64,000 nt of DNA from an uncultured Dialister sp. Lineage in GTDB: Bacteria; Bacillota; Negativicutes; Veillonellales; Dialisteraceae. This document shows, piece after piece, positions 17,635 to 27,786 of the stretch (position 1 is its first letter; each line of letters opens with the position of its first letter). The translations under genes were made by a program, and so were the position numbers. The notes below the pieces were generated by a model. The model was not told where the DNA came from, did no database searches, and saw nothing but the letters and a program-made list of their open reading frames with translations. Where the stretch lies: positions 1-64,000 of the forward strand of contig UQJW01000007.1 of NCBI GenBank assembly GCA_900541485.1. Direction: 5' to 3'.

Positions 17635-19302
17635 TCAAAAAAGTCCAGTAATATTTCCTTCATCATCTACATCAATTTTTTCTGCTGCCGGATGTTTGGG
17701 AAGGCCGGGCATTGTCATAATTTTTCCTGTCAGAACAACAACAAACCCCGCTCCGGCAGACACATGACAGTCTCTTACATGTAAAGTGAAATCTTCCGGT
17801 GCACCCAATAACGACGGGTCATCCGTAAATGAGGCCGGTGTCTTGGCAATACAAACAGGCATATCCCCATATCCCATATCCTCAATATGTTTCAGCTCTT
17901 TTTCAGCTGTTCCATCATACTGAACATGAGATGCTCCATATATTTCTTTGGCAATTGTCTCAATTTTTTCCTTAAGAGATTTTTCCAGATTATAAAGCGG
18001 TTTATATCCGGAAGGTTTTTCCATAGCTTGTAAAAGTTTTTCTGCCAAGACCAGACCGCCCTTGCCACCTTCTGCAAAAACATTGGAATCGGCGACCATA
18101 ACACCTTTTTCTTCACAAGCTTTATAAATAATATTTTTCTCTTCCTCTGTATCAGCGGGAAATATATTAAGAGCAACAACCATCGGAATTTTATATTTCT
18201 TTAGATTATCAATATGCCGGAGCAGATTGGGAAGTCCCCTTCTTACTGCTTCAGGATCAGATTCTGATAATTCATTTTTATTTTTTCCGCCATTCATCTT
18301 AAGTGCACGGAGAGTAGCTACTAAAACAACTCCATCTGGATGAAGTCCAGCAAAGCGGCATTTAATATCCAAGAATTTTTCTGCACCAAGATCGGCACCG
18401 AACCCTGCTTCTGTAACTACATAATCAGATAAATGAAGTGCAGTGCGGGTAGCTACTACAGAATTGCATCCGTGGGCGATATTTGCAAAAGGACCACCAT
18501 GTATAAATGCGGGAACATGCTCCAATGTTTGTACTAAATTAGGCTTTAAAGCATCCTTCATCAATGCTGCCATGGCTCCCTCAGCATGAATATCTCCTGC
18601 TCTTACCGGCTCATTATCATAGGTGTATCCTACTATGATTCGGGCAAATCGTTCTTTCATGTCTTTTATTGATTTAGCAAGACAAAGAATAGCCATGATT
18701 TCGGATGCAACAGTAATATCAAAACCGCTTTCCCGCGGTACTCCGTTTACATGACCTCCAAGTCCTATGACAGCATGTCTTAATGCCCGGTCATTCATAT
18801 CCATAACTCGATTCCATACAACTCTGCGGGGATCAATTTGCAATGTATTTCCTTGTTGGATATGATTGTCCACCATAGCCGCCAATAAATTATGTGTCGC
18901 TGTAATTGCATGCAAATCTCCAGTGAAATGGAGATTAATATCTTCCATAGGTACTACTTGCGAATATCCGCCGCCGGCAGCTCCGCCCTTGATTCCCATG
19001 CAAGGGCCCAGAGACGGTTCTCTTAAACAAATCATAACTTTTTTATCTAATTGCGCCATAGCCTGACCAAGACCGACTGTAGTGGTTGTTTTCCCCTCTC
19101 CCGCCGGTGTCGGTGAAATAGCGGTCACCAATATTAATTTACCCACAGGTTTGTTTTTCAGCGACTTTACAAACTTAAGAGAAATCTTCCCTTTATAAGG
19201 ACCATATGACTCTAATTCATTTGCAGGAATCCCGATTTTCTTTGCAATATCAATGATGGGATCCATTTTCGCTTTTTGCGCAATCTCAATATCACTTAAC
19301 AA
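17635..19302 (-). CDS. fhs: Formate-tetrahydrofolate ligase
   Basis: Fhs makes 10-formyl-THF from formate, THF and ATP. Motifs include the phosphate loop [38 protein letters not shown] and [24 protein letters not shown] at the C-terminus, the family hallmarks; about 555 aa is normal. I choose the TTG at 19302, with GGGAGAGGT seven bases before it. A GTG six codons upstream (19320) is possible but overlaps that ribosome site. folD follows directly, so formate assimilation into purine and Met synthesis is the likely role. Confidence 0.95.
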   Translation of the reverse strand: MLSDIEIAQKAKMDPIIDIAKKIGIPANELESYGPYKGKISLKFVKSLKNKPVGKLILVTAISPTPAGEGKTTTTVGLGQAMAQLDKKVMICLREPSLGPCMGIKGGAAGGGYSQVVPMEDINLHFTGDLHAITATHNLLAAMVDNHIQQGNTLQIDPRRVVWNRVMDMNDRALRHAVIGLGGHVNGVPRESGFDITVASEIMAILCLAKSIKDMKERFARIIVGYTYDNEPVRAGDIHAEGAMAALMKDALKPNLVQTLEHVPAFIHGGPFANIAHGCNSVVATRTALHLSDYVVTEAGFGADLGAEKFLDIKCRFAGLHPDGVVLVATLRALKMNGGKNKNELSESDPEAVRRGLPNLLRHIDNLKKYKIPMVVALNIFPADTEEEKNIIYKACEEKGVMVADSNVFAEGGKGGLVLAEKLLQAMEKPSGYKPLYNLEKSLKEKIETIAKEIYGASHVQYDGTAEKELKHIEDMGYGDMPVCIAKTPASFTDDPSLLGAPEDFTLHVRDCHVSAGAGFVVVLTGKIMTMPGLPKHPAAEKIDVDDEGNITGLF

Positions 19303-19423
19303 TTTTTTTACCTCTCCCACTTCTTTTATACAACATTTTATTATTCTTATTTATTTTCACATTATATCACAGTTGAAAGAAATTATATTCGTTTTTTTCA
19401 TTCTTCTATGCTATAAATACATG

Positions 19424-19452
19424 AAAAAACCTGCTGAGAAAACAGCAGGCTT
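19424..19452 (-). terminator. Terminator after the PASTA penicillin-binding protein
   Basis: Minus-strand CCTGCTG/CAGCAGG stem with a 6-base loop, followed by six T. It separates the cell-wall gene from fhs. Confidence 0.85.
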
Positions 19453-19466
19453 TATATTTACCTTAT

Positions 19467-21431
19467 TTATCTTGAGAAATGGACTGTCACATCCTCACCC
19501 CGTTTAACCGTTACTCCCGGCCCGGGTGATTGCGAGTCCGCAAATCCGGTTCCCTCCGGTTTAAATCCGAGTCCGGCACCATTAATCCATTCCCCGGTAT
19601 CTCTCATGGACCAACCGTAAAAGTTTGGTAACCGGAACTCATTTATATTTTTCTCCGGTAAGTTGGGAATGCTCTTATGTCCATGTTTTTCTTCACTATT
19701 TTCAGAACCGCCCCTTTGCTCATTTGATGGAATCTCTAAGTATCTCATAATTTGCCCCATCGTCTCCCTAAAGACCGGTGCGGCTACCAATCCGCCATAG
19801 TAGACCCCTCTCGGATTATCTAAAACAACAAGGCAGATTGCCTGTGGGTCTTCTATCGGTCCAAATCCGCAAAATGAAGCTATATATTCATTTTCCAAAT
19901 ATCCTCCGCGGACAGCATCCAGCTTTTGGGCCGTTCCTGTTTTTCCTCCCATGTGATATCCCGGTACACGAGCATTCATGCCGCCCCCTTCAGAAACTTC
20001 TTTTTCCATCATATCCTTTACTTCATCGGCAACTTCTTTAGATACAGGTTCTCCTGCATACTCTGTTTCATAAGATTTATAAATAGATCCATCAGGATTT
20101 TTGACCGATTCTAAAATATGGGGCTTTACCATTTTACCGCCATTAGCAAGTGCACTATAAGCCTGCAACATCTGCAGAGGAGTCACTGCTATTCCTTGGC
20201 CGATAGACATCGTAGCTACATCGATATCTTTCATATCCTCCGGGTTAAATAAAATTCCGGACTCTTCTCCGGGAAGTTCTATTCCCGTCGGTTTACCAAA
20301 CCCGAATTTTTCTGCATATTCTGTCAATGTTTTCCCGCCGGTCAACAAGCCGATATGAGCAAATCCTGTATTAATAGAGTATTTGATAATATCCACTAAC
20401 TTCACATCACCATAGGATCCGTCATTCCAATTTTTAATTGTATGCCCTGAAGCCCGAATCTCTCCGGGATCATGCCAAACAATATCGGAAGAATATGTAC
20501 CGGCAGATAAGGCCGACGCAGCAATTATAGGCTTAAATGTAGAGCCCGGTTCATAAATATCAACAACTGCTTTATTTTTAAAATCTTCTTCTTTTGCTTT
20601 ATCAAAATGATTTGGATCGTAGGTCGGACGACTTCCTAACGCTAGAATTCCGCCGGTTTTCGGATCCATAACGATAATCAGCCCCCCTTGGGCATGCGTA
20701 TTTACCATAGCTCTATCAAGTGCCCGTTCTGCATAAAACTGTATATTTTGATCTATGGTCAAATGTACGGAGCGTTCCCCTTCAGTCTTATATGGAGCCA
20801 GTGCCGACTGAAGAATAGGATTTCCTCTTGCATCCATAAGCAGACGTTGTTTATTCTCGGATCCTCCTATTAATTGATCCATAGACATTTCAAGTCCGTC
20901 CAGTCCTTTATCATCTATCCCTACAAAGCCTAAAACGTTCGCTAATAACGGACCGTTCGGATAATATCTCCGGCTTTCATCAACAAAACGAAGGCCCTCC
21001 CACTTTCTTTCCTTCAAAAGCGAAAGAACGCGATCGGAATCTTCCGGGTCCATCAGACGTTGTATCCAAACAAAGCGGGTATCTTTTGTCAGTTTCTCCA
21101 ACAATATATTTTCCGGTTGCTTCACTAATGGTGATAATTCTTTGGCTATTTCTTTCGGATCTCCATGAATCATACCGGGATCACAATATAATGATTTAAC
21201 CATGACGGAAAATGCCAGCGGTTTACCGTTTCTGTCAAAGATAGTACCCCTGGGAGAATAAAGGGTCTGGACACCTTCTGTTTGTGCCAATGCCATTTTT
21301 TTATATCTGTCGTTATCAATAATCTGAACATAAAACAGACGTATTCCCAAAATAAATACTATGAGAGTAAATAATCCGGCTATCCAGGCACTTCTTTTTC
21401 TCATAATACTTCTTGGTCTAATTTTCCTCAT
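19467..21431 (-). CDS. Class B penicillin-binding protein with PASTA domain (FtsI/SpoVD-like)
   Basis: A 654-aa peptidoglycan transpeptidase. A short cytoplasmic N-terminus and one membrane segment (WIAGLFTLIVFILGIRLFYV) precede a dimerisation domain (RGTIFDRNGKPLAFS) and the transpeptidase with EPGSTFKP (nucleophile Ser), SINTGFA (SxN) and KTGTAQK. A C-terminal PASTA repeat (PNFYGWSMRDTGEWI...) may sense muropeptides. The start overlaps the cca stop by 14 bases. Septal function is likely but the usual mraY/mur neighbours are absent here. Confidence 0.9.
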   Translation of the reverse strand: MRKIRPRSIMRKRSAWIAGLFTLIVFILGIRLFYVQIIDNDRYKKMALAQTEGVQTLYSPRGTIFDRNGKPLAFSVMVKSLYCDPGMIHGDPKEIAKELSPLVKQPENILLEKLTKDTRFVWIQRLMDPEDSDRVLSLLKERKWEGLRFVDESRRYYPNGPLLANVLGFVGIDDKGLDGLEMSMDQLIGGSENKQRLLMDARGNPILQSALAPYKTEGERSVHLTIDQNIQFYAERALDRAMVNTHAQGGLIIVMDPKTGGILALGSRPTYDPNHFDKAKEEDFKNKAVVDIYEPGSTFKPIIAASALSAGTYSSDIVWHDPGEIRASGHTIKNWNDGSYGDVKLVDIIKYSINTGFAHIGLLTGGKTLTEYAEKFGFGKPTGIELPGEESGILFNPEDMKDIDVATMSIGQGIAVTPLQMLQAYSALANGGKMVKPHILESVKNPDGSIYKSYETEYAGEPVSKEVADEVKDMMEKEVSEGGGMNARVPGYHMGGKTGTAQKLDAVRGGYLENEYIASFCGFGPIEDPQAICLVVLDNPRGVYYGGLVAAPVFRETMGQIMRYLEIPSNEQRGGSENSEEKHGHKSIPNLPEKNINEFRLPNFYGWSMRDTGEWINGAGLGFKPEGTGFADSQSPGPGVTVKRGEDVTVHFSR

Positions 21432-22920
21432 TATGGCGTCTCCTATATCTGTTTCCTGCTTCTAAAAGTGTTTCAGGTTCATTTCTTAATTCTCCATTTT
21501 GTACACGGAATAATAAATTTTTCATTCCTTCTCCGATATGATTTTTTAAAACAGAAATAAGTCTCTCATCATATCTCAAATCTTTTGTTGAAACCGGCAT
21601 TTCCTCACATAAGTCCATCATATATTCCCCAAAGGCCTGATGCCCGTTTGTCGCCGAAAATGGACGTCCGCAGCCGATAATATCTGCTTTGCAAAGCTCC
21701 GTTAACTCTTTAATCCCCTGCCTCATATCTGCAGAAGACTTAAATATTCCGCTCCTGGCAATCTGGCGAAGCCATTTCTTACCGTCAGCTGCCTCCGTAT
21801 TGGCAAAATAATGAAAACGCATATGGTTTTTAACAAGCCAAACAACCCGTGAAATAAAACTTGGAGGAAATGCAAGACGGATGAGTGCCTCCGAAGAAAT
21901 TTCAGCGCCTTTCAAATCATGCCCATAGTCGGTATATTTTCCATTCCGTATAGCTCTGACCCCCGGCATACCTTTTCCCACATCATGAAAAAGTGCTGCC
22001 CACCGCAAGACATCTTCCCGCGGTGAAGCTTCCACTACAGCCAATGTATGGTTCCATGCATCAAATTTGTGAAACTGCTTTTCCTGCGGTAAATTAACCA
22101 AATGCGATAATTCCGGCAGTATAGGTACCGCATATTTCTTTTTGTTTACCTTTACAAAGCAACTTGATTGATTCAACCCTGATCTTACAAATAAGTCTAA
22201 ACCTCGGGCCGGATGGTCTGATTTCATCAAAACTTGTAATTCTGATTTCACGCGTGATAAAGAAAGACCTTCTACCCTGTATAAAGACGGAGATATTGCT
22301 TTAAAAAGCTCTTTGTCAGCCTGAAAATCAAGTTGTCCTAAAAAACGACAAGCACGAAAAAGACGAAGCGCATCTTCCTGAAAACGATCTTTAGCAATAC
22401 CTACAGTTCTCAAAATCCGACGGTCCAAATCAGCAATGCCGCCAAAGTAATCATAAATTACACCATCTGCATCTATAGCCATGGCATTGACCGTGAAATC
22501 CCGACGGGATAAATCATCCTTCAATGTTTTGGCAAAACAAATTTCTTTCGGTCTGTGACTGTCATTTCCGTAAAAGTCGCTTCGAAAGGTCGTCACTTCA
22601 TATATATTTTCATTGATTAAAATAGAAACCGTACCAAAACGATATCCTCCACAATCAATAATTTTCCACTCATTTTGTATGGCACAGAAAACAACCTCAT
22701 CCGGTCGGGCTGACGTTGTAATATCCCAATCATGAGGCACTTTTTCTAAGAGAAGATCTCTGACTGAGCCGCCCACCAAGTAAGCTTCATATCCGCCTTT
22801 TTCCAGCGCATTCATAATCTGTAATGCACCTTTATTTATTTTCCCTATATCATTTTTATGTATAAAATCCACCTTGTTTTCTTTCAGCAGATAATTTTTT
22901 ACACGGCCAATAAAATTCAT
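21418..22920 (-). CDS. cca: CCA-adding tRNA nucleotidyltransferase with HD domain
   Basis: A 500-aa class II nucleotidyltransferase that builds or repairs the CCA end of tRNA. The head has YLVGGSVRDLLL and HDWDIT (metal-binding DxD), then RRDFTVNAMAID and RFQEDALRLFRACRFLGQLDF. A C-terminal HD module (WAALFHDVGKG, YGHDLKGAEIS) suggests an added phosphohydrolase activity, as in some family members. It has a roughly 30-aa N-terminal extension before the catalytic core. It is upstream of, and overlapping, the penicillin-binding protein gene. Confidence 0.92.
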   Translation of the reverse strand: MNFIGRVKNYLLKENKVDFIHKNDIGKINKGALQIMNALEKGGYEAYLVGGSVRDLLLEKVPHDWDITTSARPDEVVFCAIQNEWKIIDCGGYRFGTVSILINENIYEVTTFRSDFYGNDSHRPKEICFAKTLKDDLSRRDFTVNAMAIDADGVIYDYFGGIADLDRRILRTVGIAKDRFQEDALRLFRACRFLGQLDFQADKELFKAISPSLYRVEGLSLSRVKSELQVLMKSDHPARGLDLFVRSGLNQSSCFVKVNKKKYAVPILPELSHLVNLPQEKQFHKFDAWNHTLAVVEASPREDVLRWAALFHDVGKGMPGVRAIRNGKYTDYGHDLKGAEISSEALIRLAFPPSFISRVVWLVKNHMRFHYFANTEAADGKKWLRQIARSGIFKSSADMRQGIKELTELCKADIIGCGRPFSATNGHQAFGEYMMDLCEEMPVSTKDLRYDERLISVLKNHIGEGMKNLLFRVQNGELRNEPETLLEAGNRYRRRHNEEN

Positions 22921-22983
22921 TTCCTCAAGACCTTTATGATTTCAATTGATTAAATCATATACGATTTTATCAACAGGTGCAAG

Positions 22984-23017
22984 AAAAACGCTTACCCCGT
23001 TACGGATAAGCGCTTTT
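22984..23017 (-). terminator. Terminator of the malic enzyme gene
   Basis: Minus-strand CGCTTATCC and GGTAAGCG pair around a short loop, with five T after the stem. It is 24 bases past the malic enzyme stop. Confidence 0.8.
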
Positions 23018-23040
23018 GATTCGGTATAACCATTACTCCA

Positions 23041-24252
23041 TTAATCTTTATACTGCTCCGGCAATTCTTTCACACGAGCAACTCCTGATTCAATAGCAGC
23101 CTTAGCAGATGCTTTTGCCACTGCATGAGCAACTCGTTTATCAAATACATTCACCACTACATAATCAGGATTTAATTCTTCATCAGAAACCAATTCTGCC
23201 AGTGCATGTGCTGCCGCCAGCTTCATCGGCTCATTAATTTGACGGGCGCGGACATCTAATGCACCACGGAAAAGCCCGGGAAATACGGATGAATTATTTA
23301 CCTGGTTCGGCATATCACTCCGGCCGGTACCGAAAACATAAACTCCCAATTCCCTTGCATCCGCCAGCATCATCTCCGGTATCGGATTAGCCATGGCAAA
23401 TACCACATTTTTTTCTGCCATAGTTTTAATAGCTGCTTTATGCTCTTCTTTAAATGCTGCCGGTGAAGAACTTGCCACAAGAATATCTGCACCCTTTACA
23501 GCCTCTACAAAAGTTCCCTGTTTATTCTCCGGGTTTACTTCGCTAACCAATGCTTTTTGTATACGATTCAGCTTACCATTATCATATAAAATACCCTTGC
23601 TGTTGAGTATTGTCATATTTTCCGCTCTGACACCGTCTTCCAAAAGAAGACGTGCAATAGCCGTCCCTGCAGCACCTGCCCCGGAAATAACAACTTTGAC
23701 TTCATCAATTTTCTTTTTCGTAAGACGAAGTGCACCAATAACAGCTGCCAATGCGGCGATAGCCGTTCCATGCTGGTCATCATGGAATACAGGAATGTTC
23801 ATAGTAGCTTTCAATTCATCTTCAATGTCATAGCATTTAGGAGAAGAGAAATCTTCCAAATTAATCCCTGCAAAAGATTTTTCCAACAATTGGATTGTAT
23901 GTACGATTTCATCTTTATCTTTGCTGTTGATAACAATCGGAATTGCATCAATATTACCAAACTTTTTATAAAGAGCGCTTTTCCCTTCCATAACCGGCAT
24001 AGCAGCAGCTGCTCCAATATCTCCTAATCCGAGCACACGGGTTCCGTCAGAAATAACAGCTACTACGTTCCCGCGCCATGTCAATTCTAACGACTTATCT
24101 TCCTCCTCCTTAATTGCCAGACAAGGTGCTGCAACTCCCGGTGTATAAACAACCGCTAAATCATGGAGATCCTCCATTTTCGCATTTAGAGTTGTTTTGA
24201 TCATTTGATGTTTTTCCTCTCTCAGTTTCATTGCTTCTTCACGAATATCCAT
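23041..24252 (-). CDS. NAD(P)-dependent malic enzyme
   Basis: A 403-aa short-form bacterial malic enzyme that oxidatively decarboxylates malate to pyruvate. Seen: YTPGVAAPCLAI with the catalytic Tyr, the SDGTRVLGLGDIG loop, MEGKSALYKKFG with the catalytic Lys, PVFHDDQHGTAIA for metal binding, and a Rossmann motif VISGAGAAGTAIARLL. The ATG follows AGGGAGGACAA. It is monocistronic with its own promoter and terminator. Cofactor preference (NAD or NADP) is not assigned. fumC elsewhere in the window supplies malate. Confidence 0.93.
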   Translation of the reverse strand: MDIREEAMKLREEKHQMIKTTLNAKMEDLHDLAVVYTPGVAAPCLAIKEEEDKSLELTWRGNVVAVISDGTRVLGLGDIGAAAAMPVMEGKSALYKKFGNIDAIPIVINSKDKDEIVHTIQLLEKSFAGINLEDFSSPKCYDIEDELKATMNIPVFHDDQHGTAIAALAAVIGALRLTKKKIDEVKVVISGAGAAGTAIARLLLEDGVRAENMTILNSKGILYDNGKLNRIQKALVSEVNPENKQGTFVEAVKGADILVASSSPAAFKEEHKAAIKTMAEKNVVFAMANPIPEMMLADARELGVYVFGTGRSDMPNQVNNSSVFPGLFRGALDVRARQINEPMKLAAAHALAELVSDEELNPDYVVVNVFDKRVAHAVAKASAKAAIESGVARVKELPEQYKD

Positions 24253-24353
24253 TTTGTCCTCCCTTAAATTATTTAATAACCGGATGATAAATAGTAGCTA
24301 CATATTTTTATATTATGTATCAAACTTTTTTATTTTTACCGTTTAATGGCACA

Positions 24354-24382
24354 ATTATATCACAATCATAAGTCTATGGAAA
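24354..24382 (-). promoter_or_regulatory. Promoter of the malic enzyme gene
   Basis: Minus-strand TTTCCA (24377-24382), 17 bases, TATAAT (24354-24359). The -35 is weak but the -10 is consensus. The leader to the ATG is about 95 nt. Confidence 0.55.
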
Positions 24383-24389
24383 TACAAAA

Positions 24390-24983
24390 TTATGATTCCA
24401 TGTTTTTTAGTTTTTCCAGCAACGCTTTCAGCGCCTTTCCTCTATGACTGATTTTATTTTTTTCACTCATTGCAAGCTCTGCCATAGTTTTATGAAGTTT
24501 CGGTAAATAGAAAAGCGGATCATAGCCGAACCCCCCGGTCCCTTTATAAAAATCTCTGATGACACCATCACAACGACCTTCTGCTACTATTTCCCTGCCA
24601 TCCGGCCACACCAGAGCAATAACGCATTCGTAATACCCTGTCCGTTGATCACTCGGATACGGCTTCAGATCTTCCAACAGCTTTTTATTATTAGCTTCAT
24701 CATCACCATGTTTCCCTGCATACCGGGCAGAGTAAATTCCGGGTTTATCTCCTAAAGCATTTGCGATAATACCCGAGTCATCAGACAGTACCGGCATATT
24801 AATCACTTTGGTGTAATAATGTGCTTTAAGTAATGCATTTTCCTTAAAAGTTTTTCCTGTTTCTTCCGGCTCCTCAATATCCTGTATATCAGATATCGGA
24901 ACTGCTTCCCATCCAATTTCCGAAAAACACTTTTGAAACTCTCGTATTTTTCCCTTATTATGTGTTGCAAGAACTATCTTCAT
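24390..24983 (-). CDS. rdgB: XTP/dITP pyrophosphatase (RdgB/HAM1)
   Basis: A 197-aa nucleotide-pool sanitising enzyme that hydrolyses dITP and XTP to monophosphates. Motifs: LATHNKGKIREF at the N-terminus, LSDDSGI with metal-binding acidic residues, KPGIYSARYAG, and GGFGYDPLFYLP followed by SHRGKAL at the end. AAAGGAAATCAA precedes the ATG. It is 21 bases downstream of an orphan gene starting at 26480, likely the same transcript. Confidence 0.95.
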   Translation of the reverse strand: MKIVLATHNKGKIREFQKCFSEIGWEAVPISDIQDIEEPEETGKTFKENALLKAHYYTKVINMPVLSDDSGIIANALGDKPGIYSARYAGKHGDDEANNKKLLEDLKPYPSDQRTGYYECVIALVWPDGREIVAEGRCDGVIRDFYKGTGGFGYDPLFYLPKLHKTMAELAMSEKNKISHRGKALKALLEKLKNMES

Positions 24984-25004
24984 TTGATTTCCTTTCCGAA
25001 ATAC

Positions 25005-26480
25005 TTATCTTTCTGTCATCACACGGACTGCCTCATTTTTTAGATTTCTCCACTCACTCGCAGCAAGTGCTAATTGAGCAATTGCATTTCTGCATTTTTC
25101 TGTTATCCAAGTGATTGATTTTTCTGTTGCCTCAGGCAGCGGGAGTCTCATTAATCGCGAGGACTGGAAAAGAAGCTTATCTCCGGCCTTCATCGTATCT
25201 ATAAATAACTGCCCCAATGGTCCCTCTAAATACACTTTTAAATACTCGGCCGTATAAATCCCCTTCGGGCGGATAACTATAATTTCATCAGGCACATATG
25301 TATCTTCATATATATGATAAACAACAGCTGTATGTATCTTTTGTACTCCGGGGAATAACAATAAATCGCCGTCCTTTATCAATGTAAGTAACTTTCCATC
25401 AGGCACATCCGCTTTTTCTGCAAGATCTGTTCTTATTCCGATATCTTCAATAATGGCATTACTCTGTAATAATTGATAAGTACCTGCTTTTATATTCTCC
25501 GGTTGTAATACAGTATATTCACTCCCTATGGTGTAATCTAAATCAACAACATCAGCGGCAAGCAACGTCTGCAGTGCAACTGACCCGTTATACCTGTAAG
25601 TATCATAATTCCAATCATGAGCATCTATGAAGGTATCCGTACTGACTTTTAATGCTTCATATTTCTCTATATTCCCATTCTGCAAACAAGCTTCTCCAAA
25701 AGAAATATTTTCTACTTGTTTATTCCTTATTTTCAGAAAAGCAAACTCCTCGTTATCAAGTGATAAATCATAATATTCTTCAAGTATTTTATGGGAAGCT
25801 AACCGATTTTCTACCAATAAACTTTTTCGATTTTCTGTCACAATCATAGAAAGAGGTGTCAGCACTTCCAAAACCGCATCTTTTGATAAATGCTTCTGTA
25901 ATTCCTCTACATGCACCAGGTCATCTCTTTCTATGTTAAAGATATAATCGTAAAGTTCACTGTCATCGTTAAACTCATCAGAAAGCATAATGCGTCCGCG
26001 AGGAAATAAATAAGACAATTTCTTCTTCCACTCCAAGGAATTTACTGATACAGCAATTCGTTTATCACTCAAATGATAAAAAACCTGAGGAAGCATATAA
26101 AGATAGGAGTCTGCCCCGGAAAATAAAACTGTCTGCCCTGCAGACTTTACTTTTTCAATCACAGCTAAAATGAGATCTTTCATCTCTTGCGATACCTTTT
26201 TGATTCCTTCTGCAAAATCCATCGGATTCACTCTCATCGCAAGTGTATATACGTCTACATACGTATCTTCATCACCTTTAAACTCTCCCATTTTTTCTAC
26301 GGTCATTTTCATATTTTTGTATAAATCACCGATAGTAATTCCATATTCAGCATTAGTCGGGTTAGAGAATAAATTATAATCTAAATAACGGGCACGCATA
26401 ATTTCTGAAAAAATACGGTCCTCAGGCACACCCCATTTAGCAAAATTTTCTTTCGCACTAAGAATTTCATCTTCAGTCAT
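25005..26480 (-). CDS. Orphan protein resembling an inactive type I methylase fused to an HsdS-like domain
   Basis: A 491-aa protein that I do not recognise as a named family. Residues about 90-270 resemble the SAM-methylase core of HsdM (VLFSGADSYLYMLPQVFYHL, then LYDYIFNIERDDL, then DAVLEVLTPLSMIVTENRKSLL). The place where NPPF/Y should follow the DYIF strand reads NIERD, so catalysis is unlikely. Residues about 370-480 look like an HsdS target-recognition half (DGDLLLFPGVQKI..., YLKVYLEGPLGQLFI, LMRLPLPEATEKSI). AAGGAGGTAGTA gives a strong start. No restriction partner is nearby. A DNA-binding or regulatory role is inference. Confidence 0.6.
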   Translation of the reverse strand: MTEDEILSAKENFAKWGVPEDRIFSEIMRARYLDYNLFSNPTNAEYGITIGDLYKNMKMTVEKMGEFKGDEDTYVDVYTLAMRVNPMDFAEGIKKVSQEMKDLILAVIEKVKSAGQTVLFSGADSYLYMLPQVFYHLSDKRIAVSVNSLEWKKKLSYLFPRGRIMLSDEFNDDSELYDYIFNIERDDLVHVEELQKHLSKDAVLEVLTPLSMIVTENRKSLLVENRLASHKILEEYYDLSLDNEEFAFLKIRNKQVENISFGEACLQNGNIEKYEALKVSTDTFIDAHDWNYDTYRYNGSVALQTLLAADVVDLDYTIGSEYTVLQPENIKAGTYQLLQSNAIIEDIGIRTDLAEKADVPDGKLLTLIKDGDLLLFPGVQKIHTAVVYHIYEDTYVPDEIIVIRPKGIYTAEYLKVYLEGPLGQLFIDTMKAGDKLLFQSSRLMRLPLPEATEKSITWITEKCRNAIAQLALAASEWRNLKNEAVRVMTER

Positions 26481-26615
26481 TACTACCTCCTTAAGACTAC
26501 ATCTATTATACGATATGGGTTATAAAAAATCTATTATTACGACATATAGAGTATACTATTCAATCTTGTAGACTGTAAACATGGATGAATATCCCCCTTA
26601 AATTATACCTTTCTC

Positions 26616-26645
26616 TTGTTATTTCTACACAAAAACATGTATAAT
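26616..26645 (+). promoter_or_regulatory. Promoter of the acyltransferase gene
   Basis: TTGTTA (26616-26621), 18 bases, consensus TATAAT (26640-26645), about 50 bases before the ATG at 26695. Confidence 0.6.
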
Positions 26646-26694
26646 AGGCTAGTATTATATCAATCATCTTATGCTGTTTTGTTTGGAGGTCACA

Positions 26695-27786
26695 ATGGGA
26701 ATACGATTATATTCCATGGACGCTACCCGTGTATTGGCTATGATTTTAGTCATCATTGTCCATACAAGATATTATTTTTTTGCACCTGATGTACATTCAT
26801 CTTTATTTGCGATGCTAACAGTTGTTGGAACTGTTGGCGTCCCACTTTTTGTTATTTTGACGGGTTATTTAATGTTTGACCGCAATTATGAAGACAACAC
26901 ATACTTACAAAAATATATAATGCGAAACCTTCTCCCCCTTATTACCGCATATGAATTTTGGAATATCACTTGGAATATTTTACGCTATACTCATGTAGTT
27001 GAAAATCCGCAAAAATGGTCAACCATTATAAAAGCGGCTCTATTTATGGGTGATACATTATCAGCCTTGTGGTACCTGCCTATGACTATCGCACTTTATC
27101 TTGGAATGCCTATCCTTTCAATAGCAGTCCATAAAATCACTTTATCCAGTTATCAAAAGCTTTTATTTATTGCTTTAATATTGAGCGGTACTATTATTCC
27201 TTCATTTATTCCTTTATTTAGTTTATTCGGTCATACTCCATCCATCCATTCCGTTCTTAAAATGAATATCTTTGGTGCCTCTGTTTGGGGTGAAAGTGTA
27301 TGGATGATATATCTACTTTCAGGTTATGCTATTTATAAGGGAATTTTAAAATTCATTAAAACATCAGTACTTTCTGTACTAGGAATAATTCTTCCGATTG
27401 GAATTATGTATGGCATTGAGTATTCTGGTCACCACGTACAGCACTATGACTTCGTTCTGGTTGTTCTTCTTTCTATATCAACATTTGAATTATTGACCAG
27501 AGGGGAACAATTGTTACAATCCAATTCGGTCTTATGTGCTCTTATCACTAGCATAAGTAAAATCTCGTTTGGCGTATATATGTTGCATATATTTGTGGGA
27601 GGTGCAATTTTTCAACTTCTAAAAGCAACTGGTTTAGATATTCCTATTGGAAAATCTTTCTCTGGCTTGCTAAGCATTATATATTATTTTATATTTATTG
27701 CCAGCATTGTAATTACTAGCCAAATAATTATGCTCATTCTTAGAAAAAACAAATTAATCAGACGCTACGTTCTGCTTATGAAATAG
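26695..27786 (+). CDS. Acyltransferase-3 family membrane protein
   Basis: A 363-aa, roughly ten-segment integral membrane acyltransferase (OafA/WecH type) that O-acetylates cell-surface sugars. It begins with the family signature RLYSMDATRVLAMILVIIVHTRYYF, including the conserved Arg and His, and contains VPLFVILTGYLMF. GGAGGT five bases before the ATG at 26695 fixes the start; an in-frame ATG eight codons earlier lacks a site. It stands alone on the plus strand among minus-strand genes and is more AT-rich than its neighbours, consistent with acquisition. The substrate is unknown. Confidence 0.85.
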   Translation: MGIRLYSMDATRVLAMILVIIVHTRYYFFAPDVHSSLFAMLTVVGTVGVPLFVILTGYLMFDRNYEDNTYLQKYIMRNLLPLITAYEFWNITWNILRYTHVVENPQKWSTIIKAALFMGDTLSALWYLPMTIALYLGMPILSIAVHKITLSSYQKLLFIALILSGTIIPSFIPLFSLFGHTPSIHSVLKMNIFGASVWGESVWMIYLLSGYAIYKGILKFIKTSVLSVLGIILPIGIMYGIEYSGHHVQHYDFVLVVLLSISTFELLTRGEQLLQSNSVLCALITSISKISFGVYMLHIFVGGAIFQLLKATGLDIPIGKSFSGLLSIIYYFIFIASIVITSQIIMLILRKNKLIRRYVLLMK

